A stretch of DNA of 64,000 nucleotides from Girardinichthys multiradiatus (taxonomy: Eukaryota > Chordata > Actinopteri > Cyprinodontiformes > Goodeidae), in contig NC_061801.1 in the NCBI RefSeq assembly GCF_021462225.1, forward strand, positions 8,366,125 to 8,430,124, read 5' to 3'. A program made the position numbers and the translations under genes. Shown one piece after another: positions 1 through 9,573 of this stretch (positions within the stretch are counted from its first letter, which is position 1; each line of letters starts with the position of its first letter). The notes under the pieces were generated by a model. It was given only the letters and a program-made list of their open reading frames with translations, was not told the origin of the DNA and ran no database searches.

Positions 1-465
1 GGGGGTTTGAGGAGGTGCTGCTGCTGCGCCTTCTTCCTCCTCCTCACGCTGTATCACTGCCTGTGTAGCAGGCGGCTGCGCTCCTGGAGGCTGCCGCCTT
101 TGCTGTCTGAAAACAGCTGTAGTCTCCTCCTCTTGCCGCACCATAACTCCGGCTGTTAACTTTTCTTTTCGCTTCTCCCTCTTTTCCTGCCTCTGTATGT
201 CTCTCAGCTTGCTCTGTTCCAACCATTTTTCTGACAGTTTATATTCAACCTTCCTTTGTCCTGTCTTTTGTCTCTTTTTAGTTTTCATTATTTCTAATTT
301 TAGATCCCCTTGTAATTTTAAGACAGCCTTTGTTTCTAATTTGCCCAAAAACCCATGTTTTTTATTCCACCTATGGCAGATCATGCCTGCTCCTTCAACA
401 TAATTCTCCATAAATTTTACATCTCCCTCCAAAGTATTTTTCTGTTTACTTTGTTGTTTCCCCAT
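1..465 (-). CDS. gag: Retroviral Gag, N-terminal (matrix) part, truncated by the window edge
   Basis: The frame opens at ATG 465-463 and stays open for 155 codons to base 1. It begins MGKQQSK, with Gly2 placed as the usual myristoylation acceptor of retroviral matrix proteins, followed by a Lys/Arg-rich stretch (residues about 45-105) that would suit membrane binding. From about residue 120 it turns Gln/Pro-rich, with an acidic run (EEEEE) and an Ala/Pro run close to the edge, like the linker after matrix. No stop or frameshift is seen. It follows the LTR, primer-binding site and leader in the right order and direction, which is the main support for Gag; there is no sequence match behind the call. 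Capsid and pol cannot be judged from here. Confidence 0.7.
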   Translation of the reverse strand, partial: MGKQQSKQKNTLEGDVKFMENYVEGAGMICHRWNKKHGFLGKLETKAVLKLQGDLKLEIMKTKKRQKTGQRKVEYKLSEKWLEQSKLRDIQRQEKREKRKEKLTAGVMVRQEEETTAVFRQQRRQPPGAQPPATQAVIQREEEEEGAAAAPPQTP

Positions 466-1421
466 TATGTTTTATGTTAGTTTAATTGTAGTATGAATGT
501 CCCAGATAAAAGGTCACTGGCAGGAGACTTTAAGGAGAGGACATTAACACGGCCTTCTACTGCGACTAATTCGCAGCGGTGTTAATTTTCTGGAATGAAA
601 TCCGACCTGAATCTCCAAAGTCACCAGTACGTAGTTTTAATCTGGGCAAAAGAAAACACAGGACTAGCAGAATCCTGCTGATTCTATTAAAATGCTTAGT
701 CCTCCATATACACACACAACACAGTCACACAGTTAGTTTCAGGTACCTTGTAATTTTTTCTAAGTTAACTTGGTGTTATTTTATGAGCTCAATTTACTCC
801 GTTCTTTTTACTTTTATAGCGCTTATTCTATTCCCACGCAGGGGAATAACCCTTAGTCGTTTTATTTGGCCCCCTTCTTGGCGGGGCCCTACCTTAATTT
901 GTCACTATTCCTTTCACGGTGGAATAAAACCATCCCAATGCAGCGTCCTTACCGGCGACGCACTACCAACGACTTTAAAGTACTTTTCTTCTTTTATTTA
1001 TATAGCGCTTACTCTATTCCCTCGCAGGAGAATAATCCTCAGTCGTTTTCTTTAATCCCCTTCACGGCGGAATTGTACCAAATTTGTCACTATTCCTTTC
1101 ACGGTGGAATAAAACCATTCGAATGCAGCGTCCTTACCGGCGACGCACTACCAACGACTGTTAAGTACTTTTCCTATGAACTGTATTTTAAAACTGTCTC
1201 ACCTCGGAGTTGACTTCTTGGTGACTCTCTGGACCCTGTGAGAGTCACCCCGCGCCGAGGAAGGCGATAACCCACTGGCCAGGTGTGAATTCACACACAC
1301 CGGGACTTTCAGCCACTCCGGCTAATGGAGGCTGTGCAGCGGTGCTTCGCTCGACGTCAGGCTTCCCCCACGGATCCCAGAGTCACTGTTAAAGCAAAGA
1401 GAAATAAGGTTATTGAATTAA
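466..1421 (-). other. ERV-A untranslated leader between primer-binding site and gag
   Basis: This stretch sits between the primer-binding site and the gag start, where retroviruses keep the splice donor and packaging signal. No long minus-strand frame is seen. It holds a direct repeat of about 180 bp (811-990 and 991-1174). A splice donor could not be placed with confidence. Confidence 0.55.
811..1174. repeat. Two tandem copies of a ~180-bp unit in the ERV-A leader
   Basis: Unit 1 (811-990) and unit 2 (991-1174) share the blocks TTTATATAGCGCTTA-like, TTTGTCACTATTCCTTTCAC, GCAGCGTCCTTACCGGCGAC and CACTACCAACGACT in the same order, with point differences and a small internal length change. The duplication lies wholly within the leader. 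Confidence 0.85.
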
Positions 1422-1439
1422 TCCGGCTTCGAAGGACCA
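1422..1439 (-). promoter_or_regulatory. Primer-binding site, tRNA-Tyr-like (ERV-A)
   Basis: The plus strand reads TCCGGCTTCGAAGGACCA, which matches the 3' end of tRNA-Tyr including CCA except for one extra T. It lies 5 bases inside the LTR edge, as expected for priming of minus-strand DNA synthesis. A cleaner copy is at 13118-13134. Confidence 0.75.
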
Positions 1440-1444
1440 ATAAA

Positions 1445-1737
1445 TGTTAGGTATTATTTAGTCAACTCAGAGGTAAGAACGATACAGTCAGAGTTACTTG
1501 TGACAAGGGTAGCCCACTTTGCAGTGAAACTACAAAGTTTTGACACCCTATCTCTTTATTTATATACACAATTCAACCGACAGTTCAGACAGGGTGTATG
1601 TGTGTGAGACGGAAAGGAGGCTGGTTCACACAGAGATAACAATGATCTCACACACACAGGGAGGAAGGCATAGTGCAGGTGCCTTGCAACCCAAGGTTTT
1701 TACATGAGTGATAACAAGTTTTTGCACCCATCCAACA
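1445..1737 (-). repeat. ERV-A 5' LTR (293 bp)
   Basis: On the minus strand it starts TGTTGGATGG at 1737 and ends CCTAACA at 1445, giving TG...CA termini. It aligns along its length with the solo LTR at 5811-6176 (shared TTAGTCAACTCAGAGG and TGAGTGATAA blocks) but is shorter. The plus strand TTTATTTATA near 1556 gives AATAAA on the coding strand, a candidate polyadenylation signal. Confidence 0.8.
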
Positions 1738-2680
1738 TCCACGGACAGGTGGAGGCTGGGACTTTGATCTGGGTGAGCTTCTGACGGAGGATATCTGGGT
1801 TGATGGTGTTGAAGGCCAAGCTGAAGTCCTGGCGTACTTCCTTGGGTGGTTGAGATGTTGCAGGATGAAGTGCAGTCCCAAGTTGACTGCATCGTCTGCC
1901 GACCTGTTTGCCCGGTAGGCAAGTTGCAGGGGGTCCAGCAGGAGGGCTGTGATGTCCTTCAGGTGCTTCAGCACCAGTCGCTCAAAGGATTTCATGACCA
2001 CAGATGTCAGGGCGACAGGCCTGTAGTCATTTAATCCTGTGATGGTGGGTTTCTTGGGTACTGAGATAATAGTGGAACGTTTGAAGCAGGAGGGAACCTC
2101 ACACAGCTCCAGTGACTTGTTGAAGATCTGAGTGAAGATGGGTGCTAGTTGGTCAGCGCAGACTGTCAGGCATGATGGTGAGAAATTATCAGATCCCAAG
2201 GCCTTCCTTGATTCGGGTGCTGAAAGAGCCTTTTTGCATCTTCCTCTGAGATCCACAGAGGGTTAAGGGCAGGCAGAGGGTGTATTTGTGTTTGAATGGG
2301 GTGTGTTGGTCTGAGGTGTGAACTGCTGCTTTCATACCTGTAGTAGAAGCCATTCAGTTGATTTGCCAGACGAGGATTCTGTTCAGGGTTGGGGAAGGGC
2401 TCCTGTAAGCAGCCAAGTATTTTAAATCATTCCAAACTGCAGGGGCGTCTCCATGTGAGAAACTTTTCTTTAGCTTCTCACTGTAGCTTCTCTTCGCTGT
2501 TTGATCTCCTTGGTCAATTTATTCTTGGCCTGCTTATACAGAGCCCGGTCCCCAATGGAGTAAGCCTCTTACTTATCCTTGCACAGCTTCCTCAGATGAG
2601 AAATGAACCAAGTTTTGTTGTTAGTGTAAGTGCAGAAGGTCTTGGTCTCTACACACATGTTCTCAGAAACTAATGTATGA
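1738..2680 (-). pseudogene. Rex1-like LINE, reverse transcriptase fragment
   Basis: Minus-strand frames encode the front half of a LINE reverse transcriptase: [19 protein letters not shown], then [13 protein letters not shown], then [14 protein letters not shown]. These match almost word for word the better-preserved copy at 40832-41785. The frame slips near 1830, before the SSAFNTI block, so this copy is dead. The 3' half, including the FADD catalytic motif, is missing at 1738 where the ERV-A LTR begins. The 5' side fades into a hAT piece near 2680. The Rex1 name rests on memory of the conserved GCCTTCAACACC stretch of Rex1 and on tail structure in the other copy; a related CR1-group family is possible. 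Confidence 0.75.
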
Positions 2681-2955
2681 TGTCACCATCCACATCCAGG
2701 TGTTTGCATTGTAACATCTCAGTTGTTTCAAATATTTTTTCTCCCATGTTGCTGGCTGCAGACGAGTCGCTAATGGATGCAAGCGTGCTAATGGTGCCGA
2801 ATGCATGAGTTGTAGTCGTAGACCTGAGGTTGTCAAAAATTATGCATGGTTCAGCCTTGAGAAAAACCTTTTGCTTAATTTGGTGCTTCCTCAAATTAGA
2901 AGTATTCCCATCACTGGCCTTGCACTTTGTCTCACAAATATTGCAGTGAGTGTAA
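2679..2955 (-). pseudogene. BED zinc-finger hAT transposase fragment
   Basis: The minus strand encodes YTHCNICETKCKASDGNTS followed by NLRKHQIK, i.e. the CxxC...H part of a BED-type DNA-binding finger, then a Ser/Thr-rich linker (frame 2670-2894). The same fragment, more decayed, lies next to both zinc-finger genes (13668-13960 and 49745-51654). BED fingers sit at the N-terminus of hAT transposases. Nothing of the RNase H-like catalytic domain is present. Confidence 0.6.
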
Positions 2956-3853
2956 TCTATAATAATCTTTATTTGTCATTATAATTTTACATTCCAATGA
3001 AATCTTTCTCTGCATTTATCCTATTCCTATAAGCGAGTTGCGCAACGCATTTGCACATGTGGGGATTAATCGAGTTCAAAGGTTTTGGCTACCAAATCAA
3101 CCACGCCGCCTCTGTGATTTGTGTGGAGTGAAGGTAGCGAATGTGAACATAAGGTTCACAGGCATTGGTTTTAAAACTTAAAGCCTTTAATATACTTGCT
3201 ATACAAAGACTGGGGCACATTGTGCAATTTTCAATTGCTCCAATGTATTTTTTAGGCTTGAACAGTGGTGGAAAAATCACAATTGCAAAGAGACATGTAG
3301 TTTTAAACCTCCGTTCAATCTTCACAATTCCCCGACATAAATGAAAAATCCAGACGGACGTAAAAGATTGACTCAATAACATTTAATCTTGGATAAAATG
3401 CTGACGGAGATAAAAGCTAAGAAACATCTTTATCGTGTTTCTCAGAAAGAGTCCAAAGATGCAGCTGTTTACTGTGTGAGGCTAAAAGCTTTGCATAAAG
3501 GTGTTAGCGGTCGCTAACTTGTTTACATAGCCATATGCTCTGGGATTATTATACCCTATGATCACAATTATGGAAAAATGCTCGTATCAAGTAATTGTGC
3601 CTATTTTCATTTCACATTTCGTTATTATTGTATGTCGTCCCACCCCAAATGTCCTAAAGCTGATTTATGTCAAATTATAAAAACAAACACCACACCAACC
3701 TTCCTTGTAGTCATTGCAAAGCTGGTGGAGTAGCAACTTCTCATCCCTGCTGAGCAAATACTCTGCAATATAAGATAACATACAAGGTGGCTACAGTTTC
3801 AGGCCCTAGACATCATCCAACCATCCGTCAGTTGCCTTCAAGGGGTCGGAAAT
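2956..3853. other. Unassigned stretch, probably decayed repeats
   Basis: No convincing gene. A LINE-type 3' tail (minus strand, AATGACAAATAAAGATTATT) lies near 2961-2985. A 98-codon minus frame at 3089-3382 shows no recognised domain and no conserved copy in this window. Confidence 0.4.
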
Positions 3854-4159
3854 TTATTTGTCTCCGACTACCAACGAGGAATGGTAGTCTTTTTTGACTC
3901 CATCTCTCTCATCCTCCTTTGTCATAAACAACGGCAGGTTTTGGATCAATGCAGCATATGCTAGGGCAGCCAGTTCTTCCTTTCGTTTCTGCCGATTGCC
4001 ATAACGCTTTAAATTGTTAACTTTCCAGCATTTGAAATGGTCCAAATCAAAGATCTCTTTGTTACTTTCCACCATCGTTGCATGTGGTTTGGTAGCCAAA
4101 ACAATGCCCTTACCCATGATGCACTGCAGGCCCGAGATGCGCAACTCGCTTATAGGAAC
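3854..4159 (-). pseudogene. SAP-like domain fragment, cut by ERV-B
   Basis: The minus frame contains FDLDHFKCWKVNNLKRY followed by KRKEELAALAYAALIQNLP. This has the shape of a SAP DNA-binding motif (helix, Leu-Lys turn, then an ELxxL helix), as found at the front of some large transposon-associated fish proteins with SWIM/YqaJ domains. The frame is entered directly from the ERV-B 3' LTR at 4160, so the upstream coding part would be on the far side of the provirus after 12500. Identification is by shape only; the rest of the protein was not found. Confidence 0.35.
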
Positions 4160-4626
4160 TGTTGAAGCCATCTCTGCTTCCCCGGGTCCGTTGATTTGGG
4201 TACAGGTTTCAAAGAGTGAAATAAACACAAGTACAATCTACTTATGTTCACCTTCTGCGCAGAGTGAGAGATGGAGGCCCCACTCTGATCAACTCTTGCT
4301 TCCAGCTCGTTTTATTCAGTCTCAAGGGTGTGTTCAACATATACATATATCATGTCACACATGTATAACATAACATAACAGTCCCTTAGGTCCAAATAAG
4401 GAATACTTCTGATTGTAACATGCAACTCATCCTCCCCTGTCTCTGGCCTTCCCTGTCCTCTTCTAATTTATGACCTTGGACTCTCTATGCTTCTCACTCC
4501 CTATGTTTTCACTCCCCTAGGCCCCTTCTATGCTTCACTCCCTAAGCTTGACCCCCCTATTTCCACACATTCCAGTTACACACATAGATAGTTTATATTA
4601 CACACATAGATAGTTTATATTCTACA
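4160..4626 (-). repeat. ERV-B 3' LTR (467 bp)
   Basis: Minus strand TGTAGAATAT...GGCTTCAACA. The polyadenylation signal AATAAA is read on the minus strand at 4316-4311. It lacks two short blocks (17 and 18 bases) that the 5' LTR has. Confidence 0.93.
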
Positions 4627-4638
4627 ATTCCCTTTTTG
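4627..4638 (-). promoter_or_regulatory. Polypurine tract of ERV-B
   Basis: Minus strand CAAAAAGGGAAT directly before the TG of the 3' LTR; this is the standard site for priming plus-strand DNA synthesis. Confidence 0.8.
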
Positions 4639-4756
4639 AACTCTCATAAAAGAGTTCACAATCTAAAATGTCCTTCTAAAAATAAGTAGAAATAAGTAAA
4701 AATATTACTGTACCACCTGTAAAAGAAAAAATCATTACAAACATGCATGCATCATA

Positions 4757-5035
4757 TTATGCGTCCATGAATTCACACTCTGAGTCCTCATCCTGGTTAT
4801 AGTCAATTTGCAACAGTGGCATCGTTATCTTTGGATCCTTCTGCTCAATTGCAGAGGTGATGAGGCGCACCATCAGAGAACGAATGCATGGGACACAGCA
4901 ACATCCACAGGTCACCATTATAGCCACAAATACTGCAATGGAAATCATAACCTGAAAAAGATACAGAAACATCAAAATGTAATATAAAATGTTCGCCAAA
5001 CGGTTTCTTCTGGGGTGGGAGGGAAGCTCCACCAC
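4757..5035 (-). pseudogene. env: Env transmembrane subunit, C-terminal remnant
   Basis: About 92 codons with a long hydrophobic span (ILYYILMFLYLFQVMISIAV) running into a Cys-rich membrane-edge motif (TCGCCCVPCIRSL) and an acidic cytoplasmic tail (NQDEDSECEFMDA). This is the usual end of a retroviral Env transmembrane protein, and it lies just before the polypurine tract. The surface subunit, fusion peptide and ectodomain are absent: only about 200 bases separate this from the integrase end, so most of env is deleted. Confidence 0.7.
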
Positions 5036-5091
5036 TCCCAGTGAGAGAGAAACTCAATCACTTCCGCCTTTTCTTCTGCTGTTCTTTCTCC

Positions 5092-5270
5092 TCTTCAGCT
5101 CCCAGGTGTAGACTGACCTGGAGCCTTGCATTCTCACACCTGGGGATTATTCTGCCCCTTCAGTGGTGTGAGAAATCTGATCTTCAGCTCTCAGGTGTAG
5201 ACTGACCTAGAGCTAATTTCTCTCACCCGGGGATTATTCTGCCCCTTCTTGGGTGAGAGAAGTGGGATTG
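5092..5270. repeat. ~88-bp tandem duplication at the pol/env border of ERV-B
   Basis: Two adjacent copies share TCAGGTGTAGACTGACCT and GGGGATTATTCTGCCCCTTC with point differences (about 5092-5180 and 5181-5270). The duplication overlaps the end of the integrase frame and part of the deleted env region. Confidence 0.75.
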
Positions 5271-5805
5271 TCTTCTCCTGTGTTTTCGCTCAGATCCTCC
5301 TGGACCTGAGAAAGGGATCGTTGAGGTCGTTTTGCTCCTGCACACTGGCTCCAGTGGTACCAAGTAGCGCCTTTGCCCTTCAGCCTGACTGCATGGGTTG
5401 TCCTCTCTGTGACCTGGAATGGACTGGTCCACCTTTGCTCTGACCCCTTTCTTTTGATGACTTTCAGGAGGACCCACTCAGCTTCTGATGTAGTAATTCC
5501 AACCCTGGTCTCTGGTTCTGCTGGGATCTGTTTGGAGAATGCTGTAACAAGACTGTGGAGAGATCTGTAATAATCACGATGAGACATAGATTGTTCACAC
5601 TCAGTGAGAAACGGTAACCTTGTTTGTGGACCTGGGAATGGCCTCCCTGTTTGCAGCTCATGTGGAGTTAAACCATGTTTCTGATTTACAGAACTCCGTA
5701 CCGACATCAGAGCTAATGGTAAGGGGGTAATCCAATTCATTTTGGACTGTGCACAGATCTTAGCCAATTTCGGTTGTAAGGGTTTGATTCATTCTTTCAA
5801 CCTTC
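5234..5805 (-). pseudogene. pol: Integrase C-terminal part (ERV-B pol)
   Basis: The minus frame carries HGLTPHELQTGRPFPGP, the signature that follows the catalytic core in gammaretroviral integrases, then KGSEQRWTSPFQVTERTTHA, a C-terminal SH3-like DNA-binding segment. It ends at a stop near 5234. Just upstream (5768-5805) VERMN precedes the break by the solo LTR. The catalytic domain is split across that insertion, so this polypeptide cannot be made as one piece. Confidence 0.8.
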
Positions 5806-5810
5806 CCCTG

Positions 5811-6176
5811 TATTAGGTATTAATTAGTCAACTCAGAGGCAAGAACGACACAGAGTCAGTTTTTAGTTGCGGCAAGGGTAGCTCTGTAGTACATACCACA
5901 AAGTATTAACACCCCTCCCTCTCCATCTACACATGGTAGCTCACACACAGCTCAACAAACATTCAGGGTGTGTGTGTGTGGGGTCAGAAAGGCCAGGGCC
6001 CACGCGTCCCGATCCCAAGCAGAGAGGGAGTGAGGACTCGTACCAGTCGCTAGATGTTACTGATAAAAGCATAACTCACTCTTGTCTCCATCTCCCTTCC
6101 TGTGGCATGTAAGGAGGGAAAAGCACTTACAGCTGACATGAGTGATAAACAATACAAACGTTTTCAAACCCTAACA
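5811..6176 (-). mobile_element. Solo LTR of the ERV-A family inside ERV-B integrase
   Basis: A 366-bp block related to the ERV-A LTR, with plus-strand ends TATTAGG and CTAACA (one terminal base changed from TG). It is flanked by a perfect 5-bp target duplication CCCTG (5806-5810 and 6177-6181). Integrase coding resumes on both sides. No internal retroviral sequence remains, so it arose by LTR-LTR recombination. Confidence 0.9.
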
Positions 6177-6181
6177 CCCTG

Positions 6182-6619
6182 TGACTGTGGATGGTACACA
6201 GTGCCAAATGAATGTTTCAGTCCCAGAAATTTTTCCACTTCCTTGAGTTCCTCATTTTTGAAATGTGTTCCGTTGTGACACCTTATTTTAGCTGGGAAAC
6301 CGTGTCTAGGAATATAATGATTTATCAAACACTTCACCACAGATTTGCTGTCTTCCTTTTTTGTAGGCTATGCCTCCGGCCACCCACTAAATGCATCCAC
6401 ACACACCAACAGATATCTGAACCCATTTACTCTCTCAGTCATGTCTGTATAATCAATGATAACCTCTTTTCCTGCTATTGGGTCTACTGAGAACTTTCCA
6501 GGTGCTGGCTTCAAGGTTGGTCTAACATTGAACTGCCTGCACATCTCACATGAATTAATCCAATGCACTGCCATTGGTTTCAAAAAAGGATGCCACCAGT
6601 GTTCAAGATTTTTCAACAT
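6182..6619 (-). pseudogene. pol: Integrase zinc-binding end and first part of the core (ERV-B pol)
   Basis: The frame 6368-6619 shows NSCEMCRQFN, the CC half of the HHCC zinc module; the HH half (AHGVGH) is at the end of the preceding frame beyond an in-frame stop near 6620. Core motifs IDYTDM and VDAFSGWPEA follow, containing the first catalytic Asp region. Below 6368 the core decays and is then interrupted by the solo LTR. Confidence 0.8.
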
Positions 6620-7414
6620 TTACATTGTTCCCACATGTCCTACTCCGTGTGCTTCTTCTAGAGCTACTTTGGTAAGACCTGGTGGCAAGATGGGACGTCC
6701 ATCTGGGCTTCTCCAGAGACCATTCTGATCTTGTGAGCCCCCTCGTGCCTTCCAAACGGATTTTTCCTCAGGAGAGGCCCCCTTTTGTAGTTTCGTTACT
6801 TCTTCCAGGGTGGGTTCTGGTGTCCACCCTGCTTCTGAACACAGCATTATGTGCCTGGGCTGATATCCTGCACACTGTTTAGATGCCTGGTCAGCGGCCC
6901 GATTACCTTGTGCTACTCTGGTGTTACTGCTGTCATGTCCTCTGCATTTAATGACGGCTACTTCTTGAGGGAGCAACAAAGCTTCAGCCAACTTTCTCAT
7001 TTCCTATTCATGTTTAATGGGTTTCTGTCCTGCAGTTCTAAATCCTGTCCTCAGCCACTGTTTAAGTTCTACATGTACTGCTCCTGCAGCGTATGCGGAA
7101 TCTGTGTAAATGTTAACCTTTTGTCCTGCTCCTAATTTCAGAGCAGCTATTACTGCCAAAACTTCTGCTCTCTGCGCTAATTGTGCATCTGTCAGTTCTT
7201 CTGTCTGTACTGTGACAAAATCTGTCCCTGTGTCTTCCACAACCGCGTATGCTGCCTTAAGTCCTTCTGTGTCATGTCTGAAGCAGCACCCGTCTGTGTA
7301 CAGGTTTCGGGCGTCTGTTAGGGATGTACTTTGTAGATCTGGTCTGATTTTTTCATTAAACTCCACTTTTTCTGTGCAGACATGTGGTGTACCGGTAGTT
7401 ATTCTATCTGCCAT
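6620..7414 (-). pseudogene. pol: RNase H domain (ERV-B pol)
   Basis: Two consecutive minus frames. The first has NLYTDGC, with the first catalytic Asp, and VNIYTDSAYA, with another. The second has GNRAADQASK, with the last Asp, followed by the tether to integrase. These are the retroviral RNase H active-site blocks in order. Stops at about 7004 and 6620 break the polyprotein. Confidence 0.85.
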
Positions 7415-7416
7415 GT

Positions 7417-8080
7417 TTATCCCTTCATGTGTGTATGTGATGTTTGTGCCTCCAAGATTTTGCTGAGCCCGTGTTGTCTCAGAGCTGTCATGGTGAAACT
7501 TTGAGAGTTCACATATGCCACCACACTGTGAGTTGTTAAAACATTCAGAGGGTGTCCCATCACTAAGTAAGCTGTTTTTTGAATTAATTTTGCCAACCCT
7601 GCTGCATGTTGTGTATATTGTGGGTGGCGTTTTTCCATGTTATCCATCATTACTGAAATGTACATCAGCATTCTCCTCTCTCCCCCTTTTTTCTGAAACA
7701 AAACTCCATTTACTGCCAGTTTTGTTACAGAAACATCCAAATAAAATGGTGTGGTGTAGTCTGGGAGCATAAGGTCTGCAAAAAAAGCATTAGCTAGATC
7801 AATACATGTATACCACTGAGGTGAAAGTTCAAGGTTGGAGAGAACAACATAGGGATTTGGGACAGGAACCGTAGGAGTCACCAGAACTGAATTTATTGCT
7901 CTTAAATCATGTGCCATGCGGTATTTTCCAGTACCTTATTTCTCTACAGGAAGGATGGGCGTGTTCCATGCTGAGGCTGAGGTGTCTAACACACCTGCTG
8001 CCTTCAGGCCTTCAATGGTGTCTCTGACGCCTTCCTGAGCTTATTTTTTGGGCGGATACTGTGGAACCGAAATAAGCAAT
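7417..8080 (-). pseudogene. pol: Reverse transcriptase with the catalytic palm deleted (ERV-B pol)
   Basis: The N-terminal fingers read DTIEGLKAAGVLDTS, then WNTPILPVEK, a stop, then RMAHDLRAINSV and SPQWYTCIDLANAFF, all gammaretrovirus-like. Coding then jumps in frame to PDYTTPFYLDVSVTKLAVNG, which belongs to the connection region. The LPQG and Y(x)DD blocks that normally lie between are missing, so roughly 150-200 residues including the catalytic Asp pair are gone. The protein could not polymerise DNA. Confidence 0.85.
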
Positions 8081-8439
8081 GGAGATGCAACCTGAAAAGA
8101 AACTTAAGTTGGTGACTGAGGTGTCCTGCCAGTCCCCAGCTGCCAGAGAGCGCTTTACCACTCCTCCCAATTCCTTAGCTTGATGCTCAGGATGCAAAGA
8201 AAGAGAAACATGAGGAACAGCTTCATCAGACAGTAAATACCATTCTGCTTGGTCAGGTGTTTAAATCAACTGTTGCAGCCACACCCTCAGGAGCCACATA
8301 AATAATTTTGGATGAAATAAACCATGTCCTACCTTCTACTGTTTCATTAAACAAATCCTGGTACCATTCAGTGTGACAACGGTCGTAGAACAGAGTGACA
8401 TGGGGCGGGTCAGGCGGAGAGGTGTAGAGGCAGAGACTT
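8081..8439 (-). other. ERV-B RT/protease junction, decayed
   Basis: This lies between the protease and the recognisable RT start and should encode the protease end and RT N-terminus. I see no clean frame here. Confidence 0.4.
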
Positions 8440-8885
8440 TGAATCTAGGGTTTCCACAGCTGATACACAGAGAAGATGCTGCTTGGAGAAGAAGGTGCAG
8501 TCAGCAGTCCCCAGTAGATGTCTGCATATTCCTCTGCAACTGGCTGTAAAAAATATTGTCCATGCTGAAGCATTTGTCCACATGCCAAAAAGGAACCATC
8601 TGGAAAAGTTACCGTTAACCCATCAGTACCACACAGCACTGATGCTCCCAGCTTCACTAAGTCTCTGCCCAGCAAATGAACAGGTGTGCTGGGTGAATGC
8701 ACAAAAGGGTGAGTTACTCTCTGAGTCCCAATCTGAACAGGAGGTGGTACAGTCACAGGCAGAATTTATGCAGCCCCTGAGAAGCCAATCACAGAAACAG
8801 TCTTAGTAGAGAGCAGTGGTTTAGGAGGTTGCTGTGTTATGGTGGAATAAGTAGCTCCAGTGTCCACTAAAAATTCAGACAGTTC
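8440..8885 (-). pseudogene. pro: Retroviral aspartic protease (ERV-B)
   Basis: The active site FLVDTGATYSTI is encoded near 8876-8841, with the catalytic Asp-Thr-Gly triplet intact. Downstream the frame 8445-8756 gives VHLLGRDLVKLGASV, the conserved C-terminal GRD block. A break between the two parts (near 8760) disrupts the frame. A working enzyme would be a homodimer. Confidence 0.8.
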
Positions 8886-9100
8886 TCTCCCACCTTTGCA
8901 GGCAACATGGGATCTGCTGGGCCCATGCTGCCTTGGTCCTCCTCAGGGGCGTCAGTATGGGCTGTCGTGCCCAATGTCCAGACTGACCGCAGTTGTAGCA
9001 CACATCTCCCAGTGCCCTGCTGGCTCCACCCCTTCCTCTGGGTGCCCCACACCATCTACTATGACCAGCTGACCACCAACATGCCATCCGCTTCCACAAC
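8886..9100 (-). pseudogene. gag: Gag nucleocapsid zinc knuckle (ERV-B)
   Basis: The minus frame 8875-9099 shows CYNCGQSGHWARQ, i.e. C-x2-C-x4-H of a CCHC knuckle. The residue at the fourth ligand position is Pro, not Cys, so the zinc site is damaged. Basic Arg/Gly-rich sequence precedes it, as in gammaretroviral nucleocapsids with one knuckle. Confidence 0.75.
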
Positions 9101-9573
9101 CGGGGCCTCTATACCTGTAATTATAAAAATAGATAGGGTGGAGGAGGGGGTAACCCCCCTCCTTGCCACTGATCAGTCACAGATGTAGGGGTGTGTGTTG
9201 ATGGAGATGCAGCTGGAGGAACAGGTTGAGGTGCACTAACATTACATTTTCAGTTTTATCACTTTTTCTCTTATTTAATTTGTCTTTGGCCTCTTTAAGC
9301 AGCATTTTAAGGAGCTGATTCTGTAAATGCTCTTTCTCCTCTTTTCTTTTTCTCTGCCTCCTGAGCTGTATGTAAATGGTGAATTAAATGTTTTTCCCAC
9401 TTTGTGAAGTCTACTCCCTGCAAATCAGGATTATTTTTCATCTTTTGACTCATGTCAACAGGAACTCCTTTTAATATGGCTTTTTAAACAGCTGTCCCAT
9501 TCCTGTCCCGTCACCCTTAGGATTAACTCCTGTGTGTCTCATCCTCGTGTCCACTGCAGCACTAATGTGCTCT
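9101..9573 (-). other. ERV-B gag, capsid/nucleocapsid linker, decayed
   Basis: This lies between the capsid frame and the zinc knuckle. On the minus strand it is rich in Lys/Glu codons (charged linker), without a continuous frame. Confidence 0.4.

Larger units (their letters stand above)
1..1737 (-). mobile_element. ERV-A: 5' part of an endogenous retrovirus running off the left edge
   Basis: Read on the minus strand, the order is 5' LTR (1445-1737), a tRNA-Tyr-like primer-binding site, a leader of about 950 bp, then a Gag reading frame open to base 1. The rest of the provirus lies left of the window. The right flank is the interior of a Rex1-like LINE, so the provirus probably inserted into that LINE and the missing LINE half should lie beyond its 3' LTR. 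The LTR family also occurs as a solo LTR at 5811-6176. The target duplication cannot be checked because only one end is present. Confidence 0.8.

Noticed and set aside
579..1055. Plus-strand frame of 158 codons
   Set aside because: It lies over the ERV-A leader and its tandem repeat, opposite to the provirus direction, with no domain.
3089..3382. Minus-strand frame of 98 codons
   Set aside because: No domain, no second copy, flanked by repeat tails; not enough support for a gene.
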